Assembly: GCF_000244955.1 (NCBI RefSeq)
Contig: NZ_CM001439.1
Coordinates: 2,694,628 to 2,758,627, forward strand
Source: Saccharomonospora marina XMU15
Lineage (GTDB): Bacteria > Actinomycetota > Actinomycetes > Mycobacteriales > Pseudonocardiaceae
DNA length: 64,000 nucleotides
Direction of reading: 5' to 3'
Shown here one piece after another: positions 11,300-18,285 of the stretch. The position numbers and the translations under genes are program-made. The first letter of the stretch is position 1, and each line of letters begins with the position of its first letter. The notes below the pieces were generated by a model. It saw only the letters and a program-made list of their open reading frames with translations. It was not told the origin of the DNA and searched no databases.

Positions 11300-12374
11300 A
11301 CACAGCCGCGACGCCGGTGCCGTCGGGCACGCCCGCGTCGGCGGGCGCGTACACGGTGCCGCCGGTGCGCAGTGTCTGCACGGCGGCGGGCTGCAGCCGC
11401 TCGTCGGCGGTGGCCTCCTCGGACAGGAACAGCACCGCGACGCGTCCGGCCTCGGCGGCGCCTGCGACCTCTTCCGGGTCGTTGGATGCCAGCCCGGTGC
11501 CCAGCGCGGCACGGTAGCCGGCGGCGGCCTCGTCCTGTTGCCGGGTCAGCACAGGCGAGACCAGCTCCCATGCGCGGTCACGCAACTCGCTGTCGGCAAC
11601 CCTGTCCGGGTTGCCCGCGACGCCGTCACGCAGCAGTTCGGGGTAGTCGGCGACCTGCCGGTAGGCGGCCCTGATGTAGTCCACCCCGGCCAGCACCAGC
11701 GGCTCGTGCCTGCCCCGCAGCACCGGGCGGACGGCGTCGTGGACTGCGCGAACGTAGCGTTCCAGGCGTTCCTTCTCGACCTCGGCCCCGATCCCCTGCC
11801 GGTGCAGGATGGTCCGGACCTTGGCGCCGACCCTTCCGCCCACGTGGTGGCCACGCACCTGTTGCGGCTCGTCGTAGGGCAGCGCCTCGGCCACACCCTG
11901 CGGCAGGCCGGGCACCGTGACCTCGGCGGCGCCGGTGCGGGTGCACGACAGCAGCCTGGCGTGCTTCTCACTCAGCGCGAGCACGAAGAAGCGCCCCTGG
12001 CCGGTGAGCATCGGCAGCAGCGGCGTCACATGGAACCGGTCGGACACCACGACCCGCTCGTCGAACTCGATCGGCAGCCGGTACCGGGTCCACCAGTCGG
12101 GCCGCAGGAACAGCGCCAGTCCTCGGTCCTGGTAGAGCCAGAAGTCCTCGGTTTCCACCAGCTCACGCCCCGGTCGCAGGATCTCCCTTGCCTGTGGGGC
12201 CCTCGTTGCACCCTCCACCAGTTCCTGCTCGGCGCGGGCCAGCAGGTTCTTCAGCCGGATCGGGTCCTCCTGGTTGCGGGTCCGCACCGGGTGCGTGGGC
12301 AGGTAGAGCGACACGCACGGCTGGTCCTGCTGCTGGGTGAGCAGGTCGAGATCGCTGCGGGAGAACGCGTCCAC
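11289..12374 (-). CDS. baeRF-family (Rv2629-like release-factor fold) protein
   Basis: 361 aa from the GTG at 12374, which has GAAGGA 6 bp upstream; the in-frame extension upstream is not protein-like. N-terminal block VSLYLPTHPVRTRNQEDPIRLKNL is typical of bacterial archaeo-eukaryotic release-factor homologues. The middle part LVLAGVDYIRAAYRQV and the C-terminal GRVAVLFLSEEATADERLQP resemble the eRF1 domain-3 fold. I call the family with fair confidence but not the exact subfamily. M. tuberculosis Rv2629, a DosR gene, belongs to the same superfamily. A DosR-like box lies about 110 bp upstream. Confidence 0.75.
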   Translation of the reverse strand: MDAFSRSDLDLLTQQQDQPCVSLYLPTHPVRTRNQEDPIRLKNLLARAEQELVEGATRAPQAREILRPGRELVETEDFWLYQDRGLALFLRPDWWTRYRLPIEFDERVVVSDRFHVTPLLPMLTGQGRFFVLALSEKHARLLSCTRTGAAEVTVPGLPQGVAEALPYDEPQQVRGHHVGGRVGAKVRTILHRQGIGAEVEKERLERYVRAVHDAVRPVLRGRHEPLVLAGVDYIRAAYRQVADYPELLRDGVAGNPDRVADSELRDRAWELVSPVLTRQQDEAAAGYRAALGTGLASNDPEEVAGAAEAGRVAVLFLSEEATADERLQPAAVQTLRTGGTVYAPADAGVPDGTGVAAVFRY

Positions 12375-12483
12375 GGTTGTTCCTTCGCTCGACAGCCTTC
12401 GGCGCTCGGCTCGCCCGGCCAGGGGCGTGCGATCGCCGCGATTCCTACCTGCCACGCTCCCGCCGCGGCGGGCGAGGTGAGAA

Positions 12484-12497
12484 GGGGCGAAAGTCCC
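12484..12497. promoter_or_regulatory. DosR-box-like site upstream of baeRF gene
   Basis: GGGGCGAAAGTCCC matches 12 of 14 core positions and is 109 bp upstream of the baeRF GTG. It lies between this gene and the end of the LmbE-like gene. Confidence 0.5.
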
Positions 12498-12550
12498 CAC
12501 GGGTCGGGGCCACTTCGCGGCGTCGCGGCACATCAGCGCGGAACTGACGG

Positions 12551-12594
12551 GGCGGGAGCGTGGGACTCGGGGGCGGGAGCGCAGGACTCGCGGG
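12551..12594 (-). repeat. 21-bp 3'-end repeat array A (2 units)
   Basis: Read on the minus strand, directly after the LmbE-like stop codon, two units of the type GCGAGTCCTGCGCTCCCGCCC. This is the same oriented repeat found after four other genes in the window (arrays B-E). Confidence 0.7.
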
Positions 12595-12596
12595 GT

Positions 12597-13271
12597 TCAG
12601 AGGAGGTGCACGTACTCGCGGTCGCCGAGCAGTTCGAGCCTGCGCCGCAGCACCGGGTTGTCGTACGACTGGCTGCGGTGGCAGCGGATGGCCTCCCACT
12701 GCCTGGCGCGGTCGACGTGCAGCGGCGGACCCAGCTTCGCGGGGTCGTGTCCGGTGAAGGCGACGCCGAACTCGGCGTTGAGCGCGTGTGCCACGTCGGT
12801 GGGCAGTCCCCAGGCGAGCACGGGCAGCCCGGCCACGCGCGCGGCGTCGACGGCCGCCTCCGTGGCCCGCTGGTGATCGGGGTGACCGGTGACACCACCG
12901 GTGTCGAGCACAAGCAGGTGGCTGGGCGACACGGCGAGGATGGCTGCCTGCACCCGGGCGCTCAGCTCCGCCAGCGGCACGGCGGTGAGTCCGCCGTCGG
13001 GGTAGTCGAGCAGTTCGACCTGGGAGACCCGCAGCACTTTCGCGGCGGCGGCGAGTTCCTCGGTGCGGATCTCGGCGAGTGAGCCTTCGCGCTCGTCGCG
13101 CAGTGTCGAGGCCTCGCCCTTGGTGAAGCACAGCACAGCGGACTCCACCCCGTGCTGGGCCAGCACGTCGACGACGGCGCCGAGCCCGAAGGACTCGTCG
13201 TCGGGATGGGCGACCACGGCGAGCGCGCGCCGAACGCGCGTGATCGGGTGGGTGCTCTCGAGTGTGGTCAT
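12597..13271 (-). CDS. PIG-L/LmbE-family deacetylase
   Basis: 224 aa. The zinc motif AVVAHPDDESFG (PHPDDE-type) is near the N-terminus and the second metal motif GVTGHPDHQRA is in the middle, so the catalytic centre is complete. The family includes GlcNAc-PI deacetylases and the actinobacterial mycothiol enzymes MshB and Mca. Start ATG 13271 overlaps the stop of the upstream membrane-protein gene (ATGA). The operon starts with a Cys-rich mini-protein behind a CsoR/CstR-like operator, so a thiol-related substrate (mycothiol conjugate) is an attractive inference. The sequence alone does not prove it. Confidence 0.85.
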   Translation of the reverse strand: MTTLESTHPITRVRRALAVVAHPDDESFGLGAVVDVLAQHGVESAVLCFTKGEASTLRDEREGSLAEIRTEELAAAAKVLRVSQVELLDYPDGGLTAVPLAELSARVQAAILAVSPSHLLVLDTGGVTGHPDHQRATEAAVDAARVAGLPVLAWGLPTDVAHALNAEFGVAFTGHDPAKLGPPLHVDRARQWEAIRCHRSQSYDNPVLRRRLELLGDREYVHLL

Positions 13272-13684
13272 GATCGGCCGCCTTCGGAATCGCGTTCCTG
13301 CTGCGCCGTCGCGGCGGCGGGTTCGGCGACCGGGACGGCGCAGGCGTCGCCGGTTCGCAACCGCTGTGCGAGCCCGAACGCGAGCAGCAGTACAGCCAGC
13401 ACGCTCGTGGGCAGGCTCGCCTGCGAGGCGAGCAAGATCGACATGGGGATGGTGAGAATCGCCACCCTGCCGCAGCTGGTGCAGCCGGTGGCGAGACCGC
13501 CTGCCGGGTTGACGTAGGTCGCCGCGAGCCAGCCCGACAGCACACCCGCCGCCAACCAGGTCACGTACGCCCACCAGGGCAGGGGCGTCGCTGTCTGGGT
13601 GAGCAGCCCGGTTGCCAGGCCGTGTCCGGCCAGGCCGACCAGTGCGCCGAGTGTCGCGGCCAGCCCGCGGCGACCTTTCGTCAT
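13268..13684 (-). CDS. Membrane protein with CxxC motif
   Basis: 138 aa with about four hydrophobic helices (LAATLGALVGLAGHGLATGLL, WAYVTWLAAGVLSGWLAAT, VAILTIPMSILLASQASL, SVLAVLLLAFGLAQ). Between the second and third sits GCTSCGR, a CxxC pair that could bind metal or take part in thiol chemistry. Family not recognised. It is the middle gene of a three-gene minus-strand operon (17 bp after the Cys-rich mini-protein, ATGA overlap with the LmbE-like gene). Confidence 0.75.
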   Translation of the reverse strand: MTKGRRGLAATLGALVGLAGHGLATGLLTQTATPLPWWAYVTWLAAGVLSGWLAATYVNPAGGLATGCTSCGRVAILTIPMSILLASQASLPTSVLAVLLLAFGLAQRLRTGDACAVPVAEPAAATAQQERDSEGGRS

Positions 13685-13701
13685 CGTCTTCGCCCGTCTA
13701 C

Positions 13702-13872
13702 TCAGCGGCGGCCGAACGGCCAGGGCTTGCGGGCAGGAGCCGCGGCCTGCTCGTTCTGCCCGCAGGAGCAGCGCTGGGCGGCGGGCACGTCACCGAGCAC
13801 CTGCTCGACGTGCTGTCCGCAACCCGCGAAGGTGGGCTTGCCGCACTTGGGGCACGTGACTCGTCGGCACAT
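13702..13872 (-). CDS. Cys-rich zinc-ribbon mini-protein
   Basis: 56 aa: MCRRVTCPKCGKPTFAGCG at the start, then CSCGQNEQ near the end. CPKC and CSC pairs plus the extra Cys at positions 2 and 18 look like a small zinc ribbon. The start at 13872 is chosen because the conserved cysteines begin right there; the longer in-frame reading upstream would cross a hairpin and an operator-like site. First gene of an operon with a membrane protein and an LmbE-like enzyme. Function unknown; persulfide, metal or thiol handling is suggested by the operator context. Confidence 0.75.
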   Translation of the reverse strand: MCRRVTCPKCGKPTFAGCGQHVEQVLGDVPAAQRCSCGQNEQAAAPARKPWPFGRR

Positions 13873-13943
13873 GCTGTCCTCGCTTTCGTCGTTCTTCCCT
13901 CGACGGTGTCGTGTTCGGCGTCCGTCGCGTTTCCGGTTGGGAA

Positions 13944-13976
13944 GGGGGGTCGCGCTGGGGGCGGGCGCGACCCCCC
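13944..13976. promoter_or_regulatory. GC-rich hairpin in leader of Cys-rich operon
   Basis: GGGGGGTCGCGC and its exact complement GCGCGACCCCCC flank a 9-nt loop (12-bp stem). It lies 72 bp upstream of the mini-protein start, between it and the operator at 14053. For a leftward transcript it would sit in the 5' leader, so it could act as an attenuator or stabiliser. It could also terminate antisense transcription. Confidence 0.5.
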
Positions 13977-14052
13977 TCGGCTCCGGCTCGGCGGCTGCCG
14001 CACCGGATGGTCGAAACCCCCCGTCGGGTCGGGGCTCCACACGCTTCCAAAT

Positions 14053-14068
14053 ATACCTAGGGGGGTAT
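14053..14068. promoter_or_regulatory. CsoR/CstR-type operator 3 (degenerate)
   Basis: ATACCTAGGGGGGTAT keeps the ATAC...GTAT ends and one G-run of the palindrome seen at 1882, 1939 and 14121. It lies on the side of the leftward Cys-rich operon. On the minus strand GTGACA and TAGGTA, 17 bp apart, could be -35 and -10 elements, with the site filling their spacer and touching the -10. Confidence 0.5.
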
Positions 14069-14120
14069 CCACTTGTTGTCACGATAGGTCGCTACCGCGA
14101 CGTTCGCAACGTTGGCGAGC

Positions 14121-14136
14121 ATACCCCACGGGGTAT
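14121..14136. promoter_or_regulatory. CsoR/CstR-type operator 4 inside a candidate leaderless promoter
   Basis: ATACCCCACGGGGTAT is a perfect palindrome arm-for-arm with operator 1. It lies between a -35-like TTGGCG (14112-14117) and a -10-like TATATG (14134-14139), spacer 16 bp. The transcription start predicted from this -10 would fall at or next to the ATG at 14148, implying a leaderless mRNA repressed by direct occlusion. Confidence 0.72.
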
Positions 14137-14147
14137 ATGGTCGAGGC

Positions 14148-14474
14148 ATGAGTCGAGAAGCATCCGTGGAGGAATTCGCCGCCGCGCAACGTGCGGGCGC
14201 ACTTGTCGTCGACGTTCGAGAGCCTGCCGAGTACCTGGGTGGCCACGTTCCCGGCGCCCGGTTGTACCCGCTGAGTTCCCTCACGTCCAGGATGGCCGAA
14301 CTGCCGAGGCGTGAGCGGATCTACGTGATCTGTGCCAGCGGCAACCGCAGCGCGATGGCGGCCTCGGTACTGGAGCAGGCGGGCTTCGATGCCCGCTCGG
14401 TCGCGGGCGGGATGTCGGCCTGGACCGGCGACGGCCGCCCGGTGCTGCGCGGTCCGCGCGAGAACGCCGCCTGA
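14148..14474 (+). CDS. Single-domain rhodanese sulfurtransferase
   Basis: 108 aa. VVDVREPAEYLGGHVPGARL is the CH2A motif and ICASGNRSA is the active-site loop with catalytic C62; the C-terminal GGMSAWTGDGRPV is standard. The start at 14148 is preferred to an ATG at 14112 because the latter lies in the promoter/operator region. There is no good SD, which fits leaderless expression. The operator type shared with the persulfide dioxygenase operon 12 kb away puts this gene in a putative sulfane-sulfur regulon. Confidence 0.9.
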   Translation: MSREASVEEFAAAQRAGALVVDVREPAEYLGGHVPGARLYPLSSLTSRMAELPRRERIYVICASGNRSAMAASVLEQAGFDARSVAGGMSAWTGDGRPVLRGPRENAA

Positions 14475-14498
14475 GCACACCGACCGGCAACGGAAGTG

Positions 14499-14531
14499 GG
14501 AAGTGGGGCAGCCTGCGGCTGCCCCACTTCC
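14499..14531. terminator. Strong bidirectional hairpin terminator
   Basis: GGAAGTGGGGCAGCC and its exact complement form a 15-bp stem with a 3-nt loop (TGC). It lies 25 bp after the rhodanese stop, between convergent genes (rhodanese and the ACP operon). There is no U-tract, as is usual in high-GC actinobacteria. Confidence 0.8.
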
Positions 14532-14578
14532 GGAGCACTCTGCGGTCGGCCCCGAGCGACCCCGGCGTAGTGCTCCAA

Positions 14579-14605
14579 CGGGTCACCTCCCCCGGAAGTG
14601 ACCCG
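14579..14605. other. Inverted repeat in convergent gap
   Basis: CGGGTCAC...GTGACCCG, 8-bp arms around an 11-bp centre, 106 bp after the end of the ACP gene when read leftward. It could be a second terminator for the ACP/PDH-like operon or a protein-binding site. Confidence 0.4.
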
Positions 14606-14673
14606 CCCGCGGAAGCGCCCCCGAGCGCCCCGCGTGCACTTTCCAGAGTGCGCACCGGATGTGGCGTGCAATA

Positions 14674-14687
14674 CGGTCGAAAGTCCC
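14674..14687. promoter_or_regulatory. Orphan DosR-like sequence
   Basis: CGGTCGAAAGTCCC resembles the site before the DosS-like kinase (11 of 14 core positions), but lies just beyond the 3' end of the ACP gene and not before any gene. It may be chance or a relic. Confidence 0.25.
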
Positions 14688-14710
14688 TGGGCACAGGGCC
14701 GAAAGGGCCG

Positions 14711-14968
14711 TCAGCGCCGCGAGGTGAGCAGGTCCACACAGGCGCGCACGGTGGTGAGCCGGTCGTAGTCGTACTCGTCGATGGGCTGCCCTGTGGACTC
14801 CGACAGCCTGCGGGCGAACGCGAGGAAGTCCATGGAGTCCAGCTCCAGCGTCTGCCGCAGCTCGTCGTCGGGCCCGAGCGAGGCCACGTCGGCGTCCGGC
14901 ACGATCTCCAGCAACGCCTCGTTGACGGCCTCCCTGGCGCGTCGCGGGTCAAGTGGTGTGGTGGTCAT
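14711..14968 (-). CDS. Acyl carrier protein
   Basis: 85 aa. The phosphopantetheine attachment motif is LDSMDF, with the Ser expected to carry the 4'-phosphopantetheine arm; flanking acidic helices are normal for ACPs. ATGA overlap with the stop of the upstream E2 gene shows it is the last gene of the acyl-CoA synthetase/E1alpha/E1beta/E2/ACP operon. A carrier protein translationally tied to a 2-oxoacid dehydrogenase complex suggests delivery of an acyl group to a carrier, but no synthase is adjacent. Confidence 0.88.
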   Translation of the reverse strand: MTTTPLDPRRAREAVNEALLEIVPDADVASLGPDDELRQTLELDSMDFLAFARRLSESTGQPIDEYDYDRLTTVRACVDLLTSRR

Positions 14969-16347
14969 CGCAACTCCTCCGGTCGTTGCAGCACGGTGTC
15001 GAGTGCGTTGAGGAAGCGGGAGCCGGTGGCACCGTCGGTCGCCCTGTGGTCCGCGGCCAGGCCCGCGGTGACCACCGGGCGGACCCCGAGCAACTCACCC
15101 ACCGCCCACGGCCTGCGCACGATCGCGCCGAAGCCGACGACCGCGACCTGCGGCGGGTAGATCACGCCCTGCACCGACTCGGCGCCCAGATCACCGAGGT
15201 TGGTGACCGTGATCGTCGCCGGCCGCAGCTCCGAGGAACGCAGCCGCCCTGAACGCGTCCGCGACACCACGTCGGTGAGCGTGCGCATCAGCTCCTCCAA
15301 CGGACGGGAGTCCGGTTCCTCCAGGGTGGGAACGAGCAGGCCGCCACCCCGCAACGAGACCGCGACCCCGAGCCGCACGCTCTGCGCTCGCCGGAACCCA
15401 CCGTCCAGCCAATGCCCGTTGAGCTCGCCGACCCTGGCCGCCGCCAGGGCGGTCGCCTTGAGCAGCAACGCGTTCGGCAACACCCGATCGGCGATGCCGC
15501 TGTCGCGGTTGTACTCCCGCAACCAGCTCAGCGCCGCGTCGAGGTCGATGGTGCTGGACAGGTAGTAATGCGGGATCTCCCGCTTCGAGCGCTCCATCAG
15601 CGTGGCGATCGCCGCGCGCATGTCCTCACCCCGGCTGCGCCGGGGCTCGACCGCGGCGGTCTCGGCTGCGGTCGCGGCGGAGGGCCGGTTGCCCGCCGCC
15701 GCCCGCACGTCGCGGGCGTGCACCGTGCCCGGCAGCGCGGAAACGTCCACCCCGAGTTCGTGCGCCAGCCTGCGGGCGTACGGCGACACCCGTCGACGGC
15801 GTGGCGCCAGCAGCCGTTCGATGTCGGCGTGGGTGACGGTGCCCTCCGGGCCGGTGCCGTGCACCGTCGCGAGGTCGATCCCCGCCTGCCTGGCGAGCGA
15901 GCGAACCGGGGGAGTGGCCCGCTCCCGCGACACCCGCTGCTGCGCGGGCGCGGCTTGCTGCGGCTCGGGCTCCGGCTCAAGCTTCGGTCCGGACCCGGAC
16001 CCGGACCCGGACCCGGGCTCGGGCTTCGGTTCGGGCTTCGGTTCGGGCTCGACCTTCGGCTGCTGGCCGGTTGCCGGTGCGTGCCCGACGGGCGGTTCGG
16101 ACGGCTGCGCCTCGCCGGCACCGATGACGGCAAGTGGCGTACCGACCGGCACCTTCTCGCCTGCGGGAACGAGGATCGACTCGACGACGCCGCTGTCGAA
16201 ACACTCGACGTCCACCGCGGCCTTGGCGGTGTCCACGACCGCCACGATGTCGCCCTTCGCGACCCGCTGCCCGGGCCGCACCAGCCATTCGAGCACGGTG
16301 CCCTCGTCCATGTCCGCGCCCAGCGACGGCATCAGGAACTGTGCCAC
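14965..16347 (-). CDS. Dihydrolipoamide acyltransferase (E2) of a 2-oxoacid dehydrogenase complex
   Basis: 460 aa from GTG 16347, one base after the stop of the E1beta gene. The lipoyl domain (1-78) has the lipoylation site DTAKAAVD (K42). A low-complexity Pro/Glu/Lys and Gly/Ser linker spans roughly 95-165. Two peripheral-subunit-binding domains follow (TPPVRSLARQAGIDLATVHGT and SPYARRLAHELGVDVSALPG). The catalytic domain ends with DHRATDG (H434, D438). No E3 gene is adjacent, so a shared lipoamide dehydrogenase must come from elsewhere. Two binding domains instead of one is less common. Confidence 0.9.
   Translation of the reverse strand: MAQFLMPSLGADMDEGTVLEWLVRPGQRVAKGDIVAVVDTAKAAVDVECFDSGVVESILVPAGEKVPVGTPLAVIGAGEAQPSEPPVGHAPATGQQPKVEPEPKPEPKPEPGSGSGSGSGPKLEPEPEPQQAAPAQQRVSRERATPPVRSLARQAGIDLATVHGTGPEGTVTHADIERLLAPRRRRVSPYARRLAHELGVDVSALPGTVHARDVRAAAGNRPSAATAAETAAVEPRRSRGEDMRAAIATLMERSKREIPHYYLSSTIDLDAALSWLREYNRDSGIADRVLPNALLLKATALAAARVGELNGHWLDGGFRRAQSVRLGVAVSLRGGGLLVPTLEEPDSRPLEELMRTLTDVVSRTRSGRLRSSELRPATITVTNLGDLGAESVQGVIYPPQVAVVGFGAIVRRPWAVGELLGVRPVVTAGLAADHRATDGATGSRFLNALDTVLQRPEELR
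15990..16018. repeat. GGACCC microsatellite in E2 linker
   Basis: Four to five tandem copies of a 6-bp unit (GGACCC) encode the Gly-Ser stretch of the E2 linker on the minus strand. It is flanked by an imperfect 12-bp repeat coding for Pro-Glu/Lys pairs. Such slippage-prone DNA can change linker length without breaking the frame. Confidence 0.7.
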
Positions 16348-16348
16348 G

Positions 16349-17323
16349 TCAGCCCACCGCCCTGCGTGCAGCGGCCACCACGTCGCCGGACTGCGGCAGA
16401 GCGGCCTGCTCCAACTGCTTGGCGTAGGGGATGGGCACCTCCGCCGTGCACACCCGCTCGATCGGCGCGTCGAGGTCGTACAGCGCGGACCCGGCGACCC
16501 GGGCCGCGATCTCCGCGGAAAGGCTGCCACTGCGCCAGCCCTCGTCCACCACCACGAGCCGGTGCGTGCGGCGAACCGAACCCAGCACGGTGGCCTCGTC
16601 CAGTGGCCGAAGCGTGCGCAGATCCACCACCTCGGCCTGCACGCCGAGGCCCGCGAGCTCATCCGCGGCGCTCAGCGCCGTCCGCAGTGTCCCGCCGTAC
16701 GCGACGACCGTGACATCCCCGCCCTCGCGCCGGATCGCCGCGTTGTCGATGTCCACGGCGCCCGCGTCGTCGGCGAGTTCTCCGGAGACGTTGTACAACC
16801 CGCCGTGCTCGAACAGCAACACCGGATCGGGATCGGCCAGCGCGGTAGCCAGCATGCCCCTCGCGTCGGCCAGTGTGGCCGGTGCGACGATGCGCAGGCC
16901 CGGGATGTGGGCGAGCCAGCCCTCAAGACTGTGCGAGTGCTGCGCGGCGAGTTGCCTGCCCGCACCCGTGGTCATCCTGATGACCAGCGGCACGTTGAGC
17001 TGCCCGCCCGACATGTGCAACAGCGTCGCGGCGTTGTTCATGATCTGGTCGAGCGCGAGCAGGCTGAAGTTGACCGTCATGATCTCCACGATGGGCCGCA
17101 TGCCGCCGAGCGCGGCGCCGATCCCCGCGCCGACGAACGCCGACTCCGAAAGCGGCGTGTCCCTGACGCGCTCGGGTCCGAACTCCTCGAGCAGCCCGAG
17201 ACTCACCCCGAAGCAGCCGCCGTACGCGCCGACGTCCTCTCCCATCAGGAACACCCGCTCGTCGGCCGCCAGTGCCTCGCGGATGGACTCCCGCAGCGCC
17301 TCCCGGTAGGTCGTCGTGGTCAT
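16349..17323 (-). CDS. 2-oxoacid (pyruvate-type) dehydrogenase E1 beta subunit
   Basis: 324 aa. Begins [22 protein letters not shown], then [32 protein letters not shown] and [17 protein letters not shown], all standard E1beta blocks. The C-terminal transketolase domain carries [30 protein letters not shown] overlap with the E1alpha stop; together they form the alpha2beta2 thiamine-diphosphate E1. Substrate could be pyruvate or a branched-chain 2-oxoacid. Confidence 0.92.
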   Translation of the reverse strand: MTTTTYREALRESIREALAADERVFLMGEDVGAYGGCFGVSLGLLEEFGPERVRDTPLSESAFVGAGIGAALGGMRPIVEIMTVNFSLLALDQIMNNAATLLHMSGGQLNVPLVIRMTTGAGRQLAAQHSHSLEGWLAHIPGLRIVAPATLADARGMLATALADPDPVLLFEHGGLYNVSGELADDAGAVDIDNAAIRREGGDVTVVAYGGTLRTALSAADELAGLGVQAEVVDLRTLRPLDEATVLGSVRRTHRLVVVDEGWRSGSLSAEIAARVAGSALYDLDAPIERVCTAEVPIPYAKQLEQAALPQSGDVVAAARRAVG

Positions 17324-18285
17324 GATCGCGCCTGCGAGTACACGAACCTGGTCAGCTCCTCGACGGGCTCCAGCGGACCGGCCTCGGCCGCCGCCACCGC
17401 CGCCGCGATCTCGGAGTCCACATCGGACTCCATCAGCTTGAGTTCCTCGTCGCCGAGCTCGCCGCTTTCCTGCAGCAGCTCGGTCATCCTCGGCAGCGGG
17501 TCGAGTTCCTTCCAGTGCTCCACCTCCGAGCGTTGCCGGTAACGCTCGGCGTCGTACATCGAGTGCGCCCGGAACCGGTAGGTGCGAAGCTCCAGAAAGC
17601 ACGGCCCGCCGCCGCCTCGGACGGCCGCTACAGCCCGCCGGGCCGCCCGCGACACGGCCGGCACATCCATGCCGTCGACCGGCCACGACGGCATGCCGTA
17701 GGAAGCCGCGCGCAGCGCCAGGTCGGTCTCCGCCTGCGCCCTGCCCAGCGCCGTCCCCATCGCGTACAGGTTGTTCTCGCAGCAGAACAGCACCGGCAGC
17801 TTCCACAGCGCCGCGAGGTTGAGACACTCGTGGAACTCTCCTTCCGCCACGGCGCCGTCGCCGAACAGGCAGACCGTGACCGGCGAGCGGTCCCGCATCG
17901 CGTCGGCCAGTGCCAGCCCGACCGCCAGCGGCAGCCCGCCCCCCACGATGGCGTTGCCTCCGTAGAAGCGGCGGTTCGCGTCGAACAGGTGCATCGAGCC
18001 GCCCCTGCCGTGGCTGCATCCGTTGGTGCGGCCGAACATCTCGGCGAGCACCGACTCCATGGACAGCCCCCTGGCCAGCGCGTGGCCGTGCTCGCGGTAG
18101 GTGGACACCACGGCGTCCTCGGGGTCGAGTGCGTCCATCACACCCACGGCCACGGCCTCCTCACCGATGTAGAGGTGCATGAAGCCGCGGATCGCGGTGG
18201 AGCTGTACAGCTCGACGCAGCGCTCCTCGAACCTGCGGATGCGCAGCATCTGCCTGAGCAGCTCGGTGTTGTCGGTCCCGGTCAT
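17320..18285 (-). CDS. 2-oxoacid (pyruvate-type) dehydrogenase E1 alpha subunit
   Basis: 321 aa. The thiamine-diphosphate motif [20 protein letters not shown]...CCENN (GDG...NN) is intact. The N-terminal [28 protein letters not shown] block and the phosphorylation-loop region RFRAHSMYD are typical of PDH E1alpha. ATGA overlap with the stop of the acyl-CoA synthetase gene and with the E1beta start on the other side. Confidence 0.92.
   Translation of the reverse strand: MTGTDNTELLRQMLRIRRFEERCVELYSSTAIRGFMHLYIGEEAVAVGVMDALDPEDAVVSTYREHGHALARGLSMESVLAEMFGRTNGCSHGRGGSMHLFDANRRFYGGNAIVGGGLPLAVGLALADAMRDRSPVTVCLFGDGAVAEGEFHECLNLAALWKLPVLFCCENNLYAMGTALGRAQAETDLALRAASYGMPSWPVDGMDVPAVSRAARRAVAAVRGGGGPCFLELRTYRFRAHSMYDAERYRQRSEVEHWKELDPLPRMTELLQESGELGDEELKLMESDVDSEIAAAVAAAEAGPLEPVEELTRFVYSQARS

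Noticed and set aside
14674-14687. DosR-like site as regulator of the ACP gene
   Set aside because: It lies beyond the 3' end of the ACP gene, not upstream of any start, so it is kept only as an orphan sequence.
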